This document shows positions 9,692-17,813 of a stretch of 64,000 nt of DNA, piece by piece. A program made the translations under genes and the position numbers. This DNA is from a gamma proteobacterium HTCC2207 (GTDB lineage: Bacteria; Pseudomonadota; Gammaproteobacteria; Pseudomonadales; Porticoccaceae): contig CH672397.1 of assembly GCA_000153445.1 (NCBI GenBank), positions 354,930 through 418,929 of the forward strand, written 5' to 3'. Each line of letters starts with the position of its first letter. The stretch's first letter is position 1. The notes below the pieces were generated by a model that did not search any database, was not told the DNA's origin, and saw only the letters and a list, made by a program, of their open reading frames with translations.

Positions 9692-10309
9692 GTGGAAATC
9701 GCATGCCTTGATCTGGAAGGAGTTTTGGTCCCGGAAATTTGGATCGCCTTCGCGGAAAAAACTGGTATAGAAGCGCTAAAGAAGACCACTCGCGACGAGC
9801 CAGACTACGATGTACTGATGCGTTATCGGCTTGATATTTTGCGCGAGCACGGCTTGGGCCTGAATGAAATTCAGGAGGTCATTGCCACTCTGGAGCCACT
9901 GCCCGGCGCCATTGATTTTGTCGACTGGCTACGTGAGCGTTTTCAGGTGGTTATTCTCTCAGATACCTTTTATGAGTTTGCCAGTCCGCTGATGAAACAG
10001 CTTGGCTATCCGACTCTGCTCTGCCACAAACTTGAGACCGCCGAAGATGGCACTGTGATTGACTATCATCTGCGTCAGGTTAATCCCAAGCGTCAGGCTG
10101 TAGTAGGCTTTAAAAGCATGTACTACAGAACCATCGCCGCCGGCGATTCGTACAATGATACTACGATGCTGGCTGAGGCCGATGCAGGTATTTTGTTCCA
10201 TGCGCCCGAAAACGTTATTGCCGAATTCCCGCAGTTTCCTGCTGTACAGACGTTTGCGGATTTAAAGAACGAGTTTATTCGCGCCAGTAACCGCGAGCTG
10301 AGCCTTTAG
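9692..10309 (+). CDS. thrH: ThrH: phosphoserine phosphatase / homoserine phosphotransferase (HAD family)
   Basis: The 205-residue product closely resembles Pseudomonas ThrH, which hydrolyses phosphoserine and can transfer the phosphate to homoserine. HAD motif I is CLDLEGVLVPE (nucleophile D7, acid E9). Motif II is ILSDTFYEF and motif IV is AAGDSYNDTTMLAEA. I chose the GTG at 9692 because GGGAG lies 8 bases upstream and the product then starts EIACLDLEG like known ThrH; an upstream TTG at 9677 would cut off this site. It is divergent from cysH. Confidence 0.92.
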   Translation: MEIACLDLEGVLVPEIWIAFAEKTGIEALKKTTRDEPDYDVLMRYRLDILREHGLGLNEIQEVIATLEPLPGAIDFVDWLRERFQVVILSDTFYEFASPLMKQLGYPTLLCHKLETAEDGTVIDYHLRQVNPKRQAVVGFKSMYYRTIAAGDSYNDTTMLAEADAGILFHAPENVIAEFPQFPAVQTFADLKNEFIRASNRELSL

Positions 10310-10378
10310 ATATTGTCTTTGGTCAGCTTTAGGTTTCTAATGGTGCTACTTTAGGTTTGAGAGAAGATTGTCCTTTAT

Positions 10379-11131
10379 ATGAATAGCAAATCCTCCAGTG
10401 CAGACAGAATTCGCGAAAAGAAAAAGATTTTTCTTAATCGCGAACAAAAGATTATCGACGCTGCACTGTCGCTATTTTTATCTGAAGGTATAGATCGTGT
10501 AACTGTGTCCAGTATTGCTGCCAAAGCAGGTATAGGTAAGGGTACGGTCTACAAGCACTTTCTTACAAAAAATGAAATCCTTGTACGTATTATGCTCGAC
10601 TATGAAGAGAGCATTACTAAGCGTTTGGCTGAAGGTATAGCCGATGCGGAAGCCGGTGAGTCCGGTGCCGCGGCGAAAGCCTACTTTGAGTCACGCCTGG
10701 CGCGCCCGGAACTTGATCGACTGGTTCAGCATTTAGAAGTGCGTTTGATCGATGCGGAAGATGTGGCTGATCAACTGGATCAGCTGCACGCTATGCGGCG
10801 CTCCAATGAAGATTCTCTCAACAGTATGATCACTCGGCTGATCGAACGGGGAGTGCTCGAAGACGTTCCTCCCCACTATCACTACTTGGCATGCTGGGCA
10901 CTGGCTCAGGGTGCGGTAGAGTTGTGCTTTAGTCGCAGCTGGAACTATCGTCTCGACAGTGCCGATCTGATGAAATTTATCACTGGTGTCGGTGTCACCA
11001 TTGGTAATAGCGGTCAGTACCGCGATCCCACAACGTCTAAGTCCGCAGCGGCTAAAATTACTGGTTCTCAGTCTGTGGGTTCCCAGTCTGCGGCCTCTAA
11101 GTCCCTTAAACCGCCTGAATCTAGTAATTAG
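10379..11131 (+). CDS. TetR-family transcriptional regulator with Ser/Lys-rich tail
   Basis: The 250-residue protein has a TetR helix-turn-helix at about 20-66 (KIIDAALSLFLSEG, then AKAGIGKGTVYKHF) and a helical ligand domain. The last 40 residues are low complexity and degenerate repeats (PTTSKSAAAK, SQSVGSQSAASKS), encoded by repeated tct-aag-tcc-like codons, which may be a slippage product. It overlaps no neighbour but precedes a DUF1285 gene by 11 bases, so they probably form an operon. No ligand can be named. ATG start; no strong ribosome-binding site is visible. Confidence 0.85.
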   Translation: MNSKSSSADRIREKKKIFLNREQKIIDAALSLFLSEGIDRVTVSSIAAKAGIGKGTVYKHFLTKNEILVRIMLDYEESITKRLAEGIADAEAGESGAAAKAYFESRLARPELDRLVQHLEVRLIDAEDVADQLDQLHAMRRSNEDSLNSMITRLIERGVLEDVPPHYHYLACWALAQGAVELCFSRSWNYRLDSADLMKFITGVGVTIGNSGQYRDPTTSKSAAAKITGSQSVGSQSAASKSLKPPESSN

Positions 11132-11142
11132 TCGAGCACTCT

Positions 11143-11709
11143 GTGTCTGATCAGCTGGAAAGACTGTTCGCCGACCTATTGGCATCCCAAGATAAATCCT
11201 CTGCCTCGCTGCCCCCGGTACATCTGTGGAAACCGCAACTTAGCGGTGATATGGATATGATTATCGATCGTGAGGGCCGCTGGATCCATGAGGGTGGTGA
11301 AATCAAACGCCCGGCAATGGTTAAGCTGTTTGCCTCAATATTGGTTTTTGAAGAGTGCGATTACTTTCTGGTTACGCCAGTGGAAAAATGGCGTATTCAG
11401 GTTGATGTTGCGCCGCTATTTGTCGTTGCTGCAGAACGTGAAACGCGAGCTGGTTATCAGGCCATAAAGTTGACCACTGTCACTGGTGATGTGGTGATTG
11501 TCGATCGCCAGCATCCTTTGTCCATGCAAGCCTTTTCTGGTTCGGAAGAACCACTGCCGCTGGTTTTGGTTCGACGTAATCTGCAGGCGTTGTTAAGCCG
11601 CAATGTATTCTATGAAATCGTTGAGTGGGCGGCAGAATCGTCCGGTGGCGATGACGGTATGCTGAGTATTAGCAGTATGGGCGAACGTTTTATTCTCGGC
11701 AGTTTTTAA
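11143..11709 (+). CDS. DUF1285 family protein
   Basis: The 188-residue product matches the DUF1285 family by recall: PPVHLWKPQLSGDMDMIIDR, then GRWIHEGGEIKRPAMVKLFA and the DYFLVTPVEKWRIQVD segment. The family is widespread in proteobacteria and cytosolic, with no established function. It starts with GTG at 11143, 11 bases after the TetR gene stop. GAGCACT upstream is a weak ribosome-binding site, consistent with translational coupling to the regulator. Confidence 0.82.
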   Translation: MSDQLERLFADLLASQDKSSASLPPVHLWKPQLSGDMDMIIDREGRWIHEGGEIKRPAMVKLFASILVFEECDYFLVTPVEKWRIQVDVAPLFVVAAERETRAGYQAIKLTTVTGDVVIVDRQHPLSMQAFSGSEEPLPLVLVRRNLQALLSRNVFYEIVEWAAESSGGDDGMLSISSMGERFILGSF

Positions 11710-11730
11710 ACGACTAAACTCGACCGATAG

Positions 11731-11825
11731 AAGTGGCCGGCAAGAAAGTGCCCGGTAAAAAAGTGGTCGTTAAAAAAAGAGCCCGTAAAAAAAGAGCCCG
11801 TAAAAAAAAGAGCTCGTAAAAAAAA
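11731..11825. repeat. A-rich degenerate tandem repeat before the etfD terminator
   Basis: About four to six copies of a 14-16 bp unit (gagcccgtaaaaaaa and diverged forms) run up to the etfD terminator stem. Read on the plus strand from the GTG at 11734 it would encode a 27-residue Lys/Arg-rich peptide, but there is no ribosome-binding site and the frame is short, so I treat it as a slippage repeat. Confidence 0.7.
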
Positions 11826-11846
11826 GCCCGCATCAGCGATGCGGGC
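11817..11846 (-). terminator. Rho-independent terminator of etfD (minus strand)
   Basis: A perfect 9-bp stem (gcccgcatc 11826-11834, gatgcgggc 11838-11846) with an AGC loop lies 41 bases past the etfD stop. The plus-strand A-run at 11817-11825 becomes the T-run on the minus strand, so it terminates etfD. It may also act weakly on the DUF1285 side. Confidence 0.85.
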
Positions 11847-11887
11847 ATTGTGCTTTTCAAACAGCCTTTAAGGCCAAATTTTCCAGT

Positions 11888-13528
11888 TTACATATTGGGG
11901 TAATTTGGACCGCCAGCGCCTTCGGGCACTACCCAGTTAATATTCTGACTGGGCTCTTTAATATCACAGGTCTTGCAGTGAACACAGTTCTGCGCATTGA
12001 TCTGGAAACGTTGGCTACCATCATCGTTGGCCACCACCTCATAGACACCTGCAGGGCAATAACGCTGCGCTGGCTCATCATAGAGCTCGAGGTTTTTGCT
12101 GATCGGCAGATCCGGATCCGCTAACACCAGATGGCAGGGCTGATCTTCCTCGTGGTTAGTGTTCGACATAAACACAGATGACGCCTTATCAAAGCTCAGC
12201 TTGCCGTCGTACTTTGGGTAGTCGATTTTAGGGCATTCACTGGCTGGCTTTAGCGTTTCGTGATCGGCAACCTTATCGCTTAATGTCCAGGGCAGCATGC
12301 CATTGAAGATATTGATATCGATAAAGGCATAAGCCGAGCCGATTATATTGCCAAACTTGTGCTGAGCCGGGCCAAAGTTACGCTGCATATGCAGCTCTTT
12401 ATATGCCCAAGAGCTTTTATAAGCTGCTGCGTATTCGATAAGGTCAGTATTGGACTTTTCAGCGGCCAGTGCCTCTGCAACTGTCTCTGCCGCAACCATG
12501 CCAGACTTCATGGCAGTGTGGCTGCCTTTGATCTTGGCAAAATTAAGCGTTCCGGCATCGTCGCCAATCAGTATTCCACCGGGGAAAGACATCTTTGGCT
12601 GTGACTGCAGACCACCTTTAAGCAGTGCCCGGGCGCCGTAGGTGATGCGCTCACCGCCCTCAAGGTATTTTGCAATCTCAGGATGGTGCTTGTAGCGCTG
12701 AAATTCATCATATGGGCTGACATGAGGGTTGGTGTAAGAGAGATTAGTGATCAAACCTACGGCAACCTGGTTGTCCTCTAAGTGGTACAAAAAGCCGCCA
12801 CCCAGTGACCTGCTCTCATCCAGAGGCCAGCCGGCAGAGTGCACTACAAGACCTGGCTTGTGCTGATCAGCTGGAATGGTCCACAGCTCTTTAATACCGA
12901 GTCCATAATGCTGTGGATCTTTGCCGGCATCGAGCTGGTACTTAGCAATCAATTGCTTGCCTAGGCTGCCGCGACAGCCTTCGGAGAATAGGGTGTACTT
13001 GCCGCGCAATTCCATGCCCTGCATGTAAGAGCCTTTCTGTTCGCCATTGTGACCTATACCCATATCACCGGTGGCAATGCCCAGCACTTCATTGTTTTCC
13101 CCGTAGAGGATCTCTGCGGCAGCAAAGCCTGGAAAGACTTCAACACCCAGATTTTCTGCCTGCTCGGCTAACCAGCGGCAGAGTTTACCCAGGCTAATAA
13201 CGTAGTTGCCATCGTTGTGCATGGTTTTCGGGGCAAATAGTCCCGGAACCTTGATGCGTTTGGTAGCACCAGTGAAGACAAAAATATCATCTTCAGTGAC
13301 CGGCGTCAGCAGGGGAGCGCCCATCTCTTTCCATTCTGGAAAAAGCTCATTGAGAGGCGTGGGTTCGAAAACAGCACCGGATAGAATATGAGCGCCCACT
13401 TCAGAGCCTTTTTCTACCACACAGACCGAGATATCAGCGTTAACCTGTTTTAGCCGACAAGCTGCAGCCAGGCCCGATGGGCCGGCGCCAACGATGACGA
13501 CATCGTAATCCATATATTCTCGTTCCAC
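11888..13528 (-). CDS. etfD: Electron-transfer flavoprotein:ubiquinone oxidoreductase
   Basis: The 546-residue flavoprotein passes electrons from reduced ETF to the ubiquinone pool at the inner membrane face. The N-terminal FAD dinucleotide-binding motif is DVVIVGAGPSGLAAACRLK. A 4Fe-4S domain lies near the C-terminus, with NAQNCVHCKTCDIKEPSQNI plus an upstream cysteine (RYCPAGVYE). Length agrees with the family (about 550). The GTG at 13528 is chosen because GGGAG lies 7 bases upstream; the ATG at 13513 would be 22 bases away. It is divergent from etfBA across a 261-bp gap. Confidence 0.95.
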   Translation of the reverse strand: MEREYMDYDVVIVGAGPSGLAAACRLKQVNADISVCVVEKGSEVGAHILSGAVFEPTPLNELFPEWKEMGAPLLTPVTEDDIFVFTGATKRIKVPGLFAPKTMHNDGNYVISLGKLCRWLAEQAENLGVEVFPGFAAAEILYGENNEVLGIATGDMGIGHNGEQKGSYMQGMELRGKYTLFSEGCRGSLGKQLIAKYQLDAGKDPQHYGLGIKELWTIPADQHKPGLVVHSAGWPLDESRSLGGGFLYHLEDNQVAVGLITNLSYTNPHVSPYDEFQRYKHHPEIAKYLEGGERITYGARALLKGGLQSQPKMSFPGGILIGDDAGTLNFAKIKGSHTAMKSGMVAAETVAEALAAEKSNTDLIEYAAAYKSSWAYKELHMQRNFGPAQHKFGNIIGSAYAFIDINIFNGMLPWTLSDKVADHETLKPASECPKIDYPKYDGKLSFDKASSVFMSNTNHEEDQPCHLVLADPDLPISKNLELYDEPAQRYCPAGVYEVVANDDGSQRFQINAQNCVHCKTCDIKEPSQNINWVVPEGAGGPNYPNM

Positions 13529-13789
13529 ACTTATTCTCCCTAAAGCATTAAATTTGACAGACGTTATGTTACAACCATCATATGGGCATAGCTATAGTGA
13601 TTATTGATAACCATAATTTATAACAATGACCGGCCGTCCGAGCTGACTCGCCGGTCGCGTAAGGCCTTGCGCCAGCTTGATTTATAAGGCCTAGCTAGGC
13701 AATATGACTGACTCGAAATTTGACCTCCGCAGGCCTAGGATGCGGTGCTTCAAATCACCCAATTTATTCAGCCATGTGGAAGGAAAACC

Positions 13790-14542
13790 ATGAAAATACT
13801 GGTCGCTGTAAAGCGCGTTGTAGACTACAACGTCAAAGTAAGACCCAAGTCCGACGGCTCAGATGTTGATCTAGCCAATGTCAAAATGTCGATTAACCCT
13901 TTCTGTGAGATCGCTGTTGAAGAAGCAGTACGTCTAGCGGAGAAAGGGTTAGCGACTGAAGTGGTTGCTGTGTCGGTGGGTCCCAAGCAAGCACAAGAAC
14001 AGTTGCGCACAGCGCTAGCGCTGGGTGCAGATCGTGCCGTTCTGGTTGAAACCGATGAATCTCTCGAGCCACTGGCGATTGCCAAGTGCCTGAAAGCTGT
14101 CTGCGATGCCGAATCACCCGATATTATTTTGATGGGTAAGCAAGCCATTGACGGTGATAACAATCAGACGGGTCAAATGCTCTCCGCTCTTTTGGATTGC
14201 TCTCAGGCGACTTTCGCCTCTGAGTTAACCTTGGACGGTGGCAAAGCAGTGGTTATTCGTGAGGTTGACGGTGGTCTGCAGACTTTAGAGTTGAGCTTGC
14301 CCGCGATTGTCACCTCTGATTTGCGATTGAATGAGCCGCGCTACGCCTCTCTGCCAAATATTATGAAAGCCAAGCGCAAGTCATTAGATGTTAAGACACC
14401 GGATGACTTGGGTGTAAGCATTGCGCCTCGTGTCACCTTGCTGGGCGTTGAATTGCCCGCCGAGCGTCAAGCTGGTATCAAGGTTGATGATGTAGCCATG
14501 TTAGTAGACAAACTTAAAAATGAAGCGAAGGTGATCTCATGA
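13790..14542 (+). CDS. etfB: Electron transfer flavoprotein beta subunit
   Basis: The 250-residue small subunit of ETF collects electrons from acyl-CoA and other dehydrogenases. The start [17 protein letters not shown] and the AMP-binding region with [16 protein letters not shown] are family hallmarks. The ATG at 13790 is preferred over an upstream in-frame start at 13745 because GGAAGGA precedes it and the product then begins like other EtfB proteins. It overlaps etfA by the ATGA arrangement (4 bases). Confidence 0.95.
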   Translation: MKILVAVKRVVDYNVKVRPKSDGSDVDLANVKMSINPFCEIAVEEAVRLAEKGLATEVVAVSVGPKQAQEQLRTALALGADRAVLVETDESLEPLAIAKCLKAVCDAESPDIILMGKQAIDGDNNQTGQMLSALLDCSQATFASELTLDGGKAVVIREVDGGLQTLELSLPAIVTSDLRLNEPRYASLPNIMKAKRKSLDVKTPDDLGVSIAPRVTLLGVELPAERQAGIKVDDVAMLVDKLKNEAKVIS

Positions 14543-15468
14543 GTATTTTAGTTATCGCTGAACACGACAACAGCAGCCTAAAGCCTGCTACTTTGAATTC
14601 AGTTACCGCAGCGCAAGCCATAGGTGGCGATATCGATATCCTAGTTGTGGGCAGTGACTGCCAAGGGGCTGCTGAACAGGCCGCCAATGTAGCGGGTATC
14701 AGCAAGGTATTGGTTGCAGACAATGCAGCTCACGCCCACCAGCTGGCTGAAAATGTTGCACCACTGATCGCTGAGGTCGGCGCTGCTTATAGCCACGTGC
14801 TGGCGACAGCGACTACTACCGCTAAAAATATCCTACCTCGTGCCGCGGCGCTGATGGATGTCCAGGCAATCTCTGAAATCAGCGCTGTGGTTAGCCCTGA
14901 TACGTTTAAGCGTCCAATCTATGCAGGCAATGTGATTGCCACAGTACAGAGCAGTGATGCGATTAAAGTTCTGACGGTTCGTGGTACAGCCTTTGACGCA
15001 GCAGCTGCCGAAGGCGGCTCTGCTACTATTGAGGCGGTTGCCTCAGCTCAGGATGCCGGCAAGTCAGCCTTTAAAGCTGAAGAAGTTGCCAAGTCAGATC
15101 GTCCAGAATTGACTGCGGCAAAAATTGTTGTTTCTGGCGGCCGCGGCATGGGCAACGGTGACAACTTCAGCATGATTTACAGTGTTGCCGACAAGCTCGG
15201 CGCTGGCGTTGGTGCGTCCCGCGCGGCTGTCGATGCAGGCTTTGTACCGAACGATATGCAGGTGGGTCAAACGGGTAAGATCGTTGCTCCTGATCTCTAC
15301 GTTGCTGTGGGTATCTCCGGTGCGATTCAGCATTTGGCAGGTATGAAGGACAGCAAGGTGATTGTTGCGATCAACAAAGACGAAGAGGCACCGATATTTT
15401 CGGTTGCTGATTACGGCCTGGTTGCGGATCTATTTACAGCACTGCCTGAGCTTGATGGGGCGCTTTAA
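14539..15468 (+). CDS. etfA: Electron transfer flavoprotein alpha subunit
   Basis: The 309-residue large subunit of ETF carries the FAD in its C-terminal domain. The FAD-binding motif is seen at [20 protein letters not shown], then [20 protein letters not shown] and the [19 protein letters not shown] ending that typifies EtfA. It is translationally coupled to etfB through a 4-base overlap and followed by an intrinsic terminator, so etfBA is a two-gene operon. Together with etfD and fadB at the far end it supports fatty-acid and amino-acid oxidation. Confidence 0.95.
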   Translation: MSILVIAEHDNSSLKPATLNSVTAAQAIGGDIDILVVGSDCQGAAEQAANVAGISKVLVADNAAHAHQLAENVAPLIAEVGAAYSHVLATATTTAKNILPRAAALMDVQAISEISAVVSPDTFKRPIYAGNVIATVQSSDAIKVLTVRGTAFDAAAAEGGSATIEAVASAQDAGKSAFKAEEVAKSDRPELTAAKIVVSGGRGMGNGDNFSMIYSVADKLGAGVGASRAAVDAGFVPNDMQVGQTGKIVAPDLYVAVGISGAIQHLAGMKDSKVIVAINKDEEAPIFSVADYGLVADLFTALPELDGAL

Positions 15469-15501
15469 TCTAACTGATTATGCGTTGAGTTAAGCAGCAA
15501 C

Positions 15502-15530
15502 AAAAAAGACCCCGCTGGGGTCTTTTTTTT
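15502..15530 (+). terminator. Rho-independent terminator of etfBA
   Basis: A stem gacccc (15508-15513) with ggggtc (15517-15522) and a GCT loop is flanked by an A-run and followed by eight T. It lies 40 bases after etfA. Confidence 0.92.
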
Positions 15531-15542
15531 GCCTTAGGATTT

Positions 15543-16070
15543 TTAATCTTTACTTTTTTTGTTCGATTTGTCTGATTTGAGACGTTTAAGCTTATCTAAC
15601 TTAGCGCGACGCTCTTCTGGGGGTAAGGCGTGCAATTCTTCAAGCAGTCGGTGCCGCTGCTTGGGTGGATACTGATTGAGTATCCGGCGTGCTTTAGCGG
15701 CTGCTTGGCGATCCTCCTCCGACATATTTTGCCAACGTTGCCGGAGTGCCTTACGTATTTCGGGCGGCAGTTGTTCAAATCGCCCGCGAGTCTGCTTAAT
15801 CCGCTTGCGTTCCTCGGGTGAGAGCTGCTTCCAGCGATTGGTAGCCTGTTTAAATTTTTTGCTGTCAATCTTGCGCAGTAGGCGCTGTTGCTGCTTGGGT
15901 TTAAGTTGCTCCCAGCGTTCAGCCATGGGTGCTAGCGCGCTCTGTGCATCGGCCGGCAGATCCTTCCACGGGATCGCCTTGTCACTGAGTTGATCAGCCG
16001 CGACGGGCAGGGCGAAGCAGGCCAGTAGCGCCAGCAGTGCGAATGTCGTTAGTCGCTTATATTTCATCAT
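15543..16070 (-). CDS. Exported DUF3106 family protein
   Basis: About 175 residues with an N-terminal signal peptide (KYKRLTTFALLALLACFALP, then VAAD with likely cleavage after A) and a periplasmic part made of charged helical repeats: WKDLPADAQ, WEQLKPKQQQRLL, WKQLSPEERKRI, FEQLPPEIRKALRQRWQNMS, LPPEERRAKL. This W/F-x-x-L-x-P-E-x-R pattern is DUF3106, found next to ECF sigma-factor genes in many proteobacteria (recall). ATG at 16070 or 16067 is favoured over the TTG at 16085 because a purine-rich AAAGAGACGG precedes it. It is the last gene of the sigma operon; the Lys/Ser-rich C-terminus may be unstructured. Confidence 0.8.
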   Translation of the reverse strand: MMKYKRLTTFALLALLACFALPVAADQLSDKAIPWKDLPADAQSALAPMAERWEQLKPKQQQRLLRKIDSKKFKQATNRWKQLSPEERKRIKQTRGRFEQLPPEIRKALRQRWQNMSEEDRQAAAKARRILNQYPPKQRHRLLEELHALPPEERRAKLDKLKRLKSDKSNKKSKD

Positions 16071-16164
16071 CCGTCTCTTTATCAAATCTTCTTTATCTAA
16101 TTTTCTTTAACTAATCTTTTTTATTTAAAGCTCTTTGTTAATAGTTCTGCAGTCGAGACCACAA

Positions 16165-16494
16165 TTAGCTCTCCAGATCCGCTAACCAGTCATAAAATTC
16201 TAAGTCATAGTAAAATTCGAGGTTTTCATCCTCTAAATCAGTGTAAAAGTCCTCAGTAACGATCTCACTTTTTGGGGACAGTACTGAACCTGCGGGAGTA
16301 TAAAGTACAGCGATCAACAGTGCTGAGCCCAGTGAAGTAGCCATCGCAGGCCAGAATATCGGCTTAGTCTTTCTGGGCTTTTGCTGCAGGGCTTGGTTGC
16401 GCCCCTGGGTGAGACGAAAAAGGTCTTCGTTAGCGGTATCTTGCTCCAGTGCTTCAAGGCGCTTGCGCAAGCTTTGCTCTGTAGAGTTATTCAT
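16165..16494 (-). CDS. Putative membrane-bound anti-sigma-like protein (DUF3619-like position)
   Basis: The 109-residue product has a charged cytosolic N-terminus with a predicted helix (EQSLRKRLEALEQ), one membrane segment (about 49-70, PAMATSLGSALLIAVLYTPA) and an acidic, aromatic-rich outer tail (FYTDLEDENLEFYYDLEFYD). Its start overlaps the end of the sigma-factor gene by 8 bases, so the two are co-translated. That topology and coupling are typical of an anti-sigma factor, and the gene occupies the place of DUF3619 genes in related operons. No anti-sigma motif is certain, so the role is inference. Confidence 0.6.
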   Translation of the reverse strand: MNNSTEQSLRKRLEALEQDTANEDLFRLTQGRNQALQQKPRKTKPIFWPAMATSLGSALLIAVLYTPAGSVLSPKSEIVTEDFYTDLEDENLEFYYDLEFYDWLADLES

Positions 16495-17239
16495 TATGGT
16501 AATCCTCCAGTGAGGCCCTCAGGGAATGTATGGCTCGGGAGTAGTGGGTTTTGACGCTACCCTGGCTGCAGCCCATGGTTTCAGCGGTTATGGCAGTACT
16601 CATGCCGTCCCAGCAACGCAGCATAAAGGCTTGGCGCTGACGTCCGGGCAACTGTGCAACTGCCTTTGAGAGTATTTCCATCTGTAGCGCCCGAGCAACC
16701 GTTCGATCTGGGGCGTCGCTTTCGCGACCTTCAGCGCGGTCGATTAGGTCGGCACCTTCATCGCTGGCCTTCATGCCGAAACTCGCGAGGCTAAAGAGCT
16801 GATTTTTTACTGCATTGCGACGATAGTGATCGGTAATTTTACGGTTTAGAATACGATAAAACAGTGGCCGCCATTCATCCGCGCTCTTGTCTGCGTATTT
16901 TTGTACCAACTTGAACATGGCGTCTTGAACTATGTCGAGTGCGTCATCGCGACTACCTGTAGCCATTCTTGCCATATGAAAGGCGCGGCGCTCGATACTC
17001 TGGAGAAATTCGTCCATGGACATCTCTGTTAACTCAGGCATCGTTTTATTAGTATCAGTTTGCTCAATCCTAACGTCCTCGGCAATGGCGTTATTATTTT
17101 TACTGCGGCGCTTGTCAGTGAAGTCGACCTCAGTATAACTGCCCTTGTTGTTTGCCCGCGCGGTCTGCGGTTCTGGTAATAAGAGGTCCAGTTCGAGTTC
17201 CGCAGCTGTTGATTCAGGGTTACGGATAGCGATAGCCAT
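16487..17239 (-). CDS. ECF-type RNA polymerase sigma factor with N-terminal extension
   Basis: About 250 residues. Sigma region 2 spans DEFLQSIERRAFHMARMATG, the ALDIVQDAMFKLVQKYAD segment, and the LFYRILNRKITDHYRR promoter-melting helix. Region 4 is LPGRQRQAFMLRCWDG to GCSQGSVKTHYSRAIHSLR. The core starts only about residue 75; the first ~70 residues (ELELDLLLPEPQ..., KRRSKNNN) are low-complexity and unusual for ECF factors. The start is uncertain: ATG 17239, ATG 17254 (both overlapping the upstream gene) or ATG 17041 close to the core. The operon order is His-rich protein, sigma factor, putative anti-sigma, DUF3106. Confidence 0.82.
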   Translation of the reverse strand: MAIAIRNPESTAAELELDLLLPEPQTARANNKGSYTEVDFTDKRRSKNNNAIAEDVRIEQTDTNKTMPELTEMSMDEFLQSIERRAFHMARMATGSRDDALDIVQDAMFKLVQKYADKSADEWRPLFYRILNRKITDHYRRNAVKNQLFSLASFGMKASDEGADLIDRAEGRESDAPDRTVARALQMEILSKAVAQLPGRQRQAFMLRCWDGMSTAITAETMGCSQGSVKTHYSRAIHSLRASLEDYHNE

Positions 17240-17720
17240 GATCCAAAAGTTCATTCAGCAAGAGCATGGTGGTTACCCATTCTTGGTAATTATCGTCGTG
17301 CTGGTGGTGGCTGCGTTTATGACCTCGGTGATAGCGCAGATAATGGGTCCTGTAGCTGAGGTGCTTTTGGTGCTCGCGACGCTCGCGCCAGTGTTTATAA
17401 TTATTGCCGCCAAAATGCCTATAGGTGGCGATCCTATGCTGATGCTTTGCTGCCAGCTTGCGCTGCTTAATGGTCTCGGCGCGATGCTTTTTGTGTTGGT
17501 GTTTTTTATGCTGGTATTGTTCATGTAGGTACTGTTCATGTAGGTACTTTCTATCAACATGTTGGTTAGCATTATGCTGTCTGTCGCGGTAGTTATCTTT
17601 CCCGTGATCACCATAGCTATGTCGCGTTGCAGCTCTATCTTTATCCCGCTCGGCCATTGCCGTTCCTGGGAAAGTCAGCAAGCCAACACTCAGCGTCAAT
17701 ATGGTTAGAATTCTTCGCAT
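17220..17720 (-). CDS. His-rich exported protein of unknown function
   Basis: About 166 residues with a signal peptide (RRILTILTLSVGLLTF, cleavage likely after TAMA) and a mature part very rich in His, Lys, Arg, Tyr and Gln. It contains short repeats YLHEQ-YLHEQ-YQHKKHQHKKH, encoded by 15-bp direct DNA repeats near 17520-17550, and RGHKRSHHQHDD. The C-terminus is less biased (EWVTTMLLLNELLDHGYRYP). ATG at 17720 is chosen because AAGGAG lies 6 bases upstream; the ATG at 17726 would abut the ribosome-binding site. The 3' end overlaps the sigma gene. Binding of Zn, Cu or Ni in the periplasm is a guess from composition. I recognise no family. Confidence 0.68.
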   Translation of the reverse strand: MRRILTILTLSVGLLTFPGTAMAERDKDRAATRHSYGDHGKDNYRDRQHNANQHVDRKYLHEQYLHEQYQHKKHQHKKHRAETIKQRKLAAKHQHRIATYRHFGGNNYKHWRERREHQKHLSYRTHYLRYHRGHKRSHHQHDDNYQEWVTTMLLLNELLDHGYRYP

Positions 17721-17813
17721 GTCCATCTCCTTATTTGACTGTCGCTCTGTTGAACGGTGGCCAGGGAGATTGGTTGACTGGCGAAGTAACTAAACTAGCC
17801 GTTCTAAGAAAGC

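Noticed and set aside
13628-13656. Inverted repeat gaccggc/gccggtc between etfD and etfB as an operator
   Set aside because: Only 7 bp with a 15-base spacer in a GC-rich stretch; too weak to call without comparison.
17145-17528. Plus-strand hydrophobic open frame opposite the His-rich and sigma genes
   Set aside because: It is the antisense of His/Lys codons (atg, gtg, ctt), which reads as a hydrophobic protein; the minus-strand gene has a signal peptide and a good ribosome-binding site.
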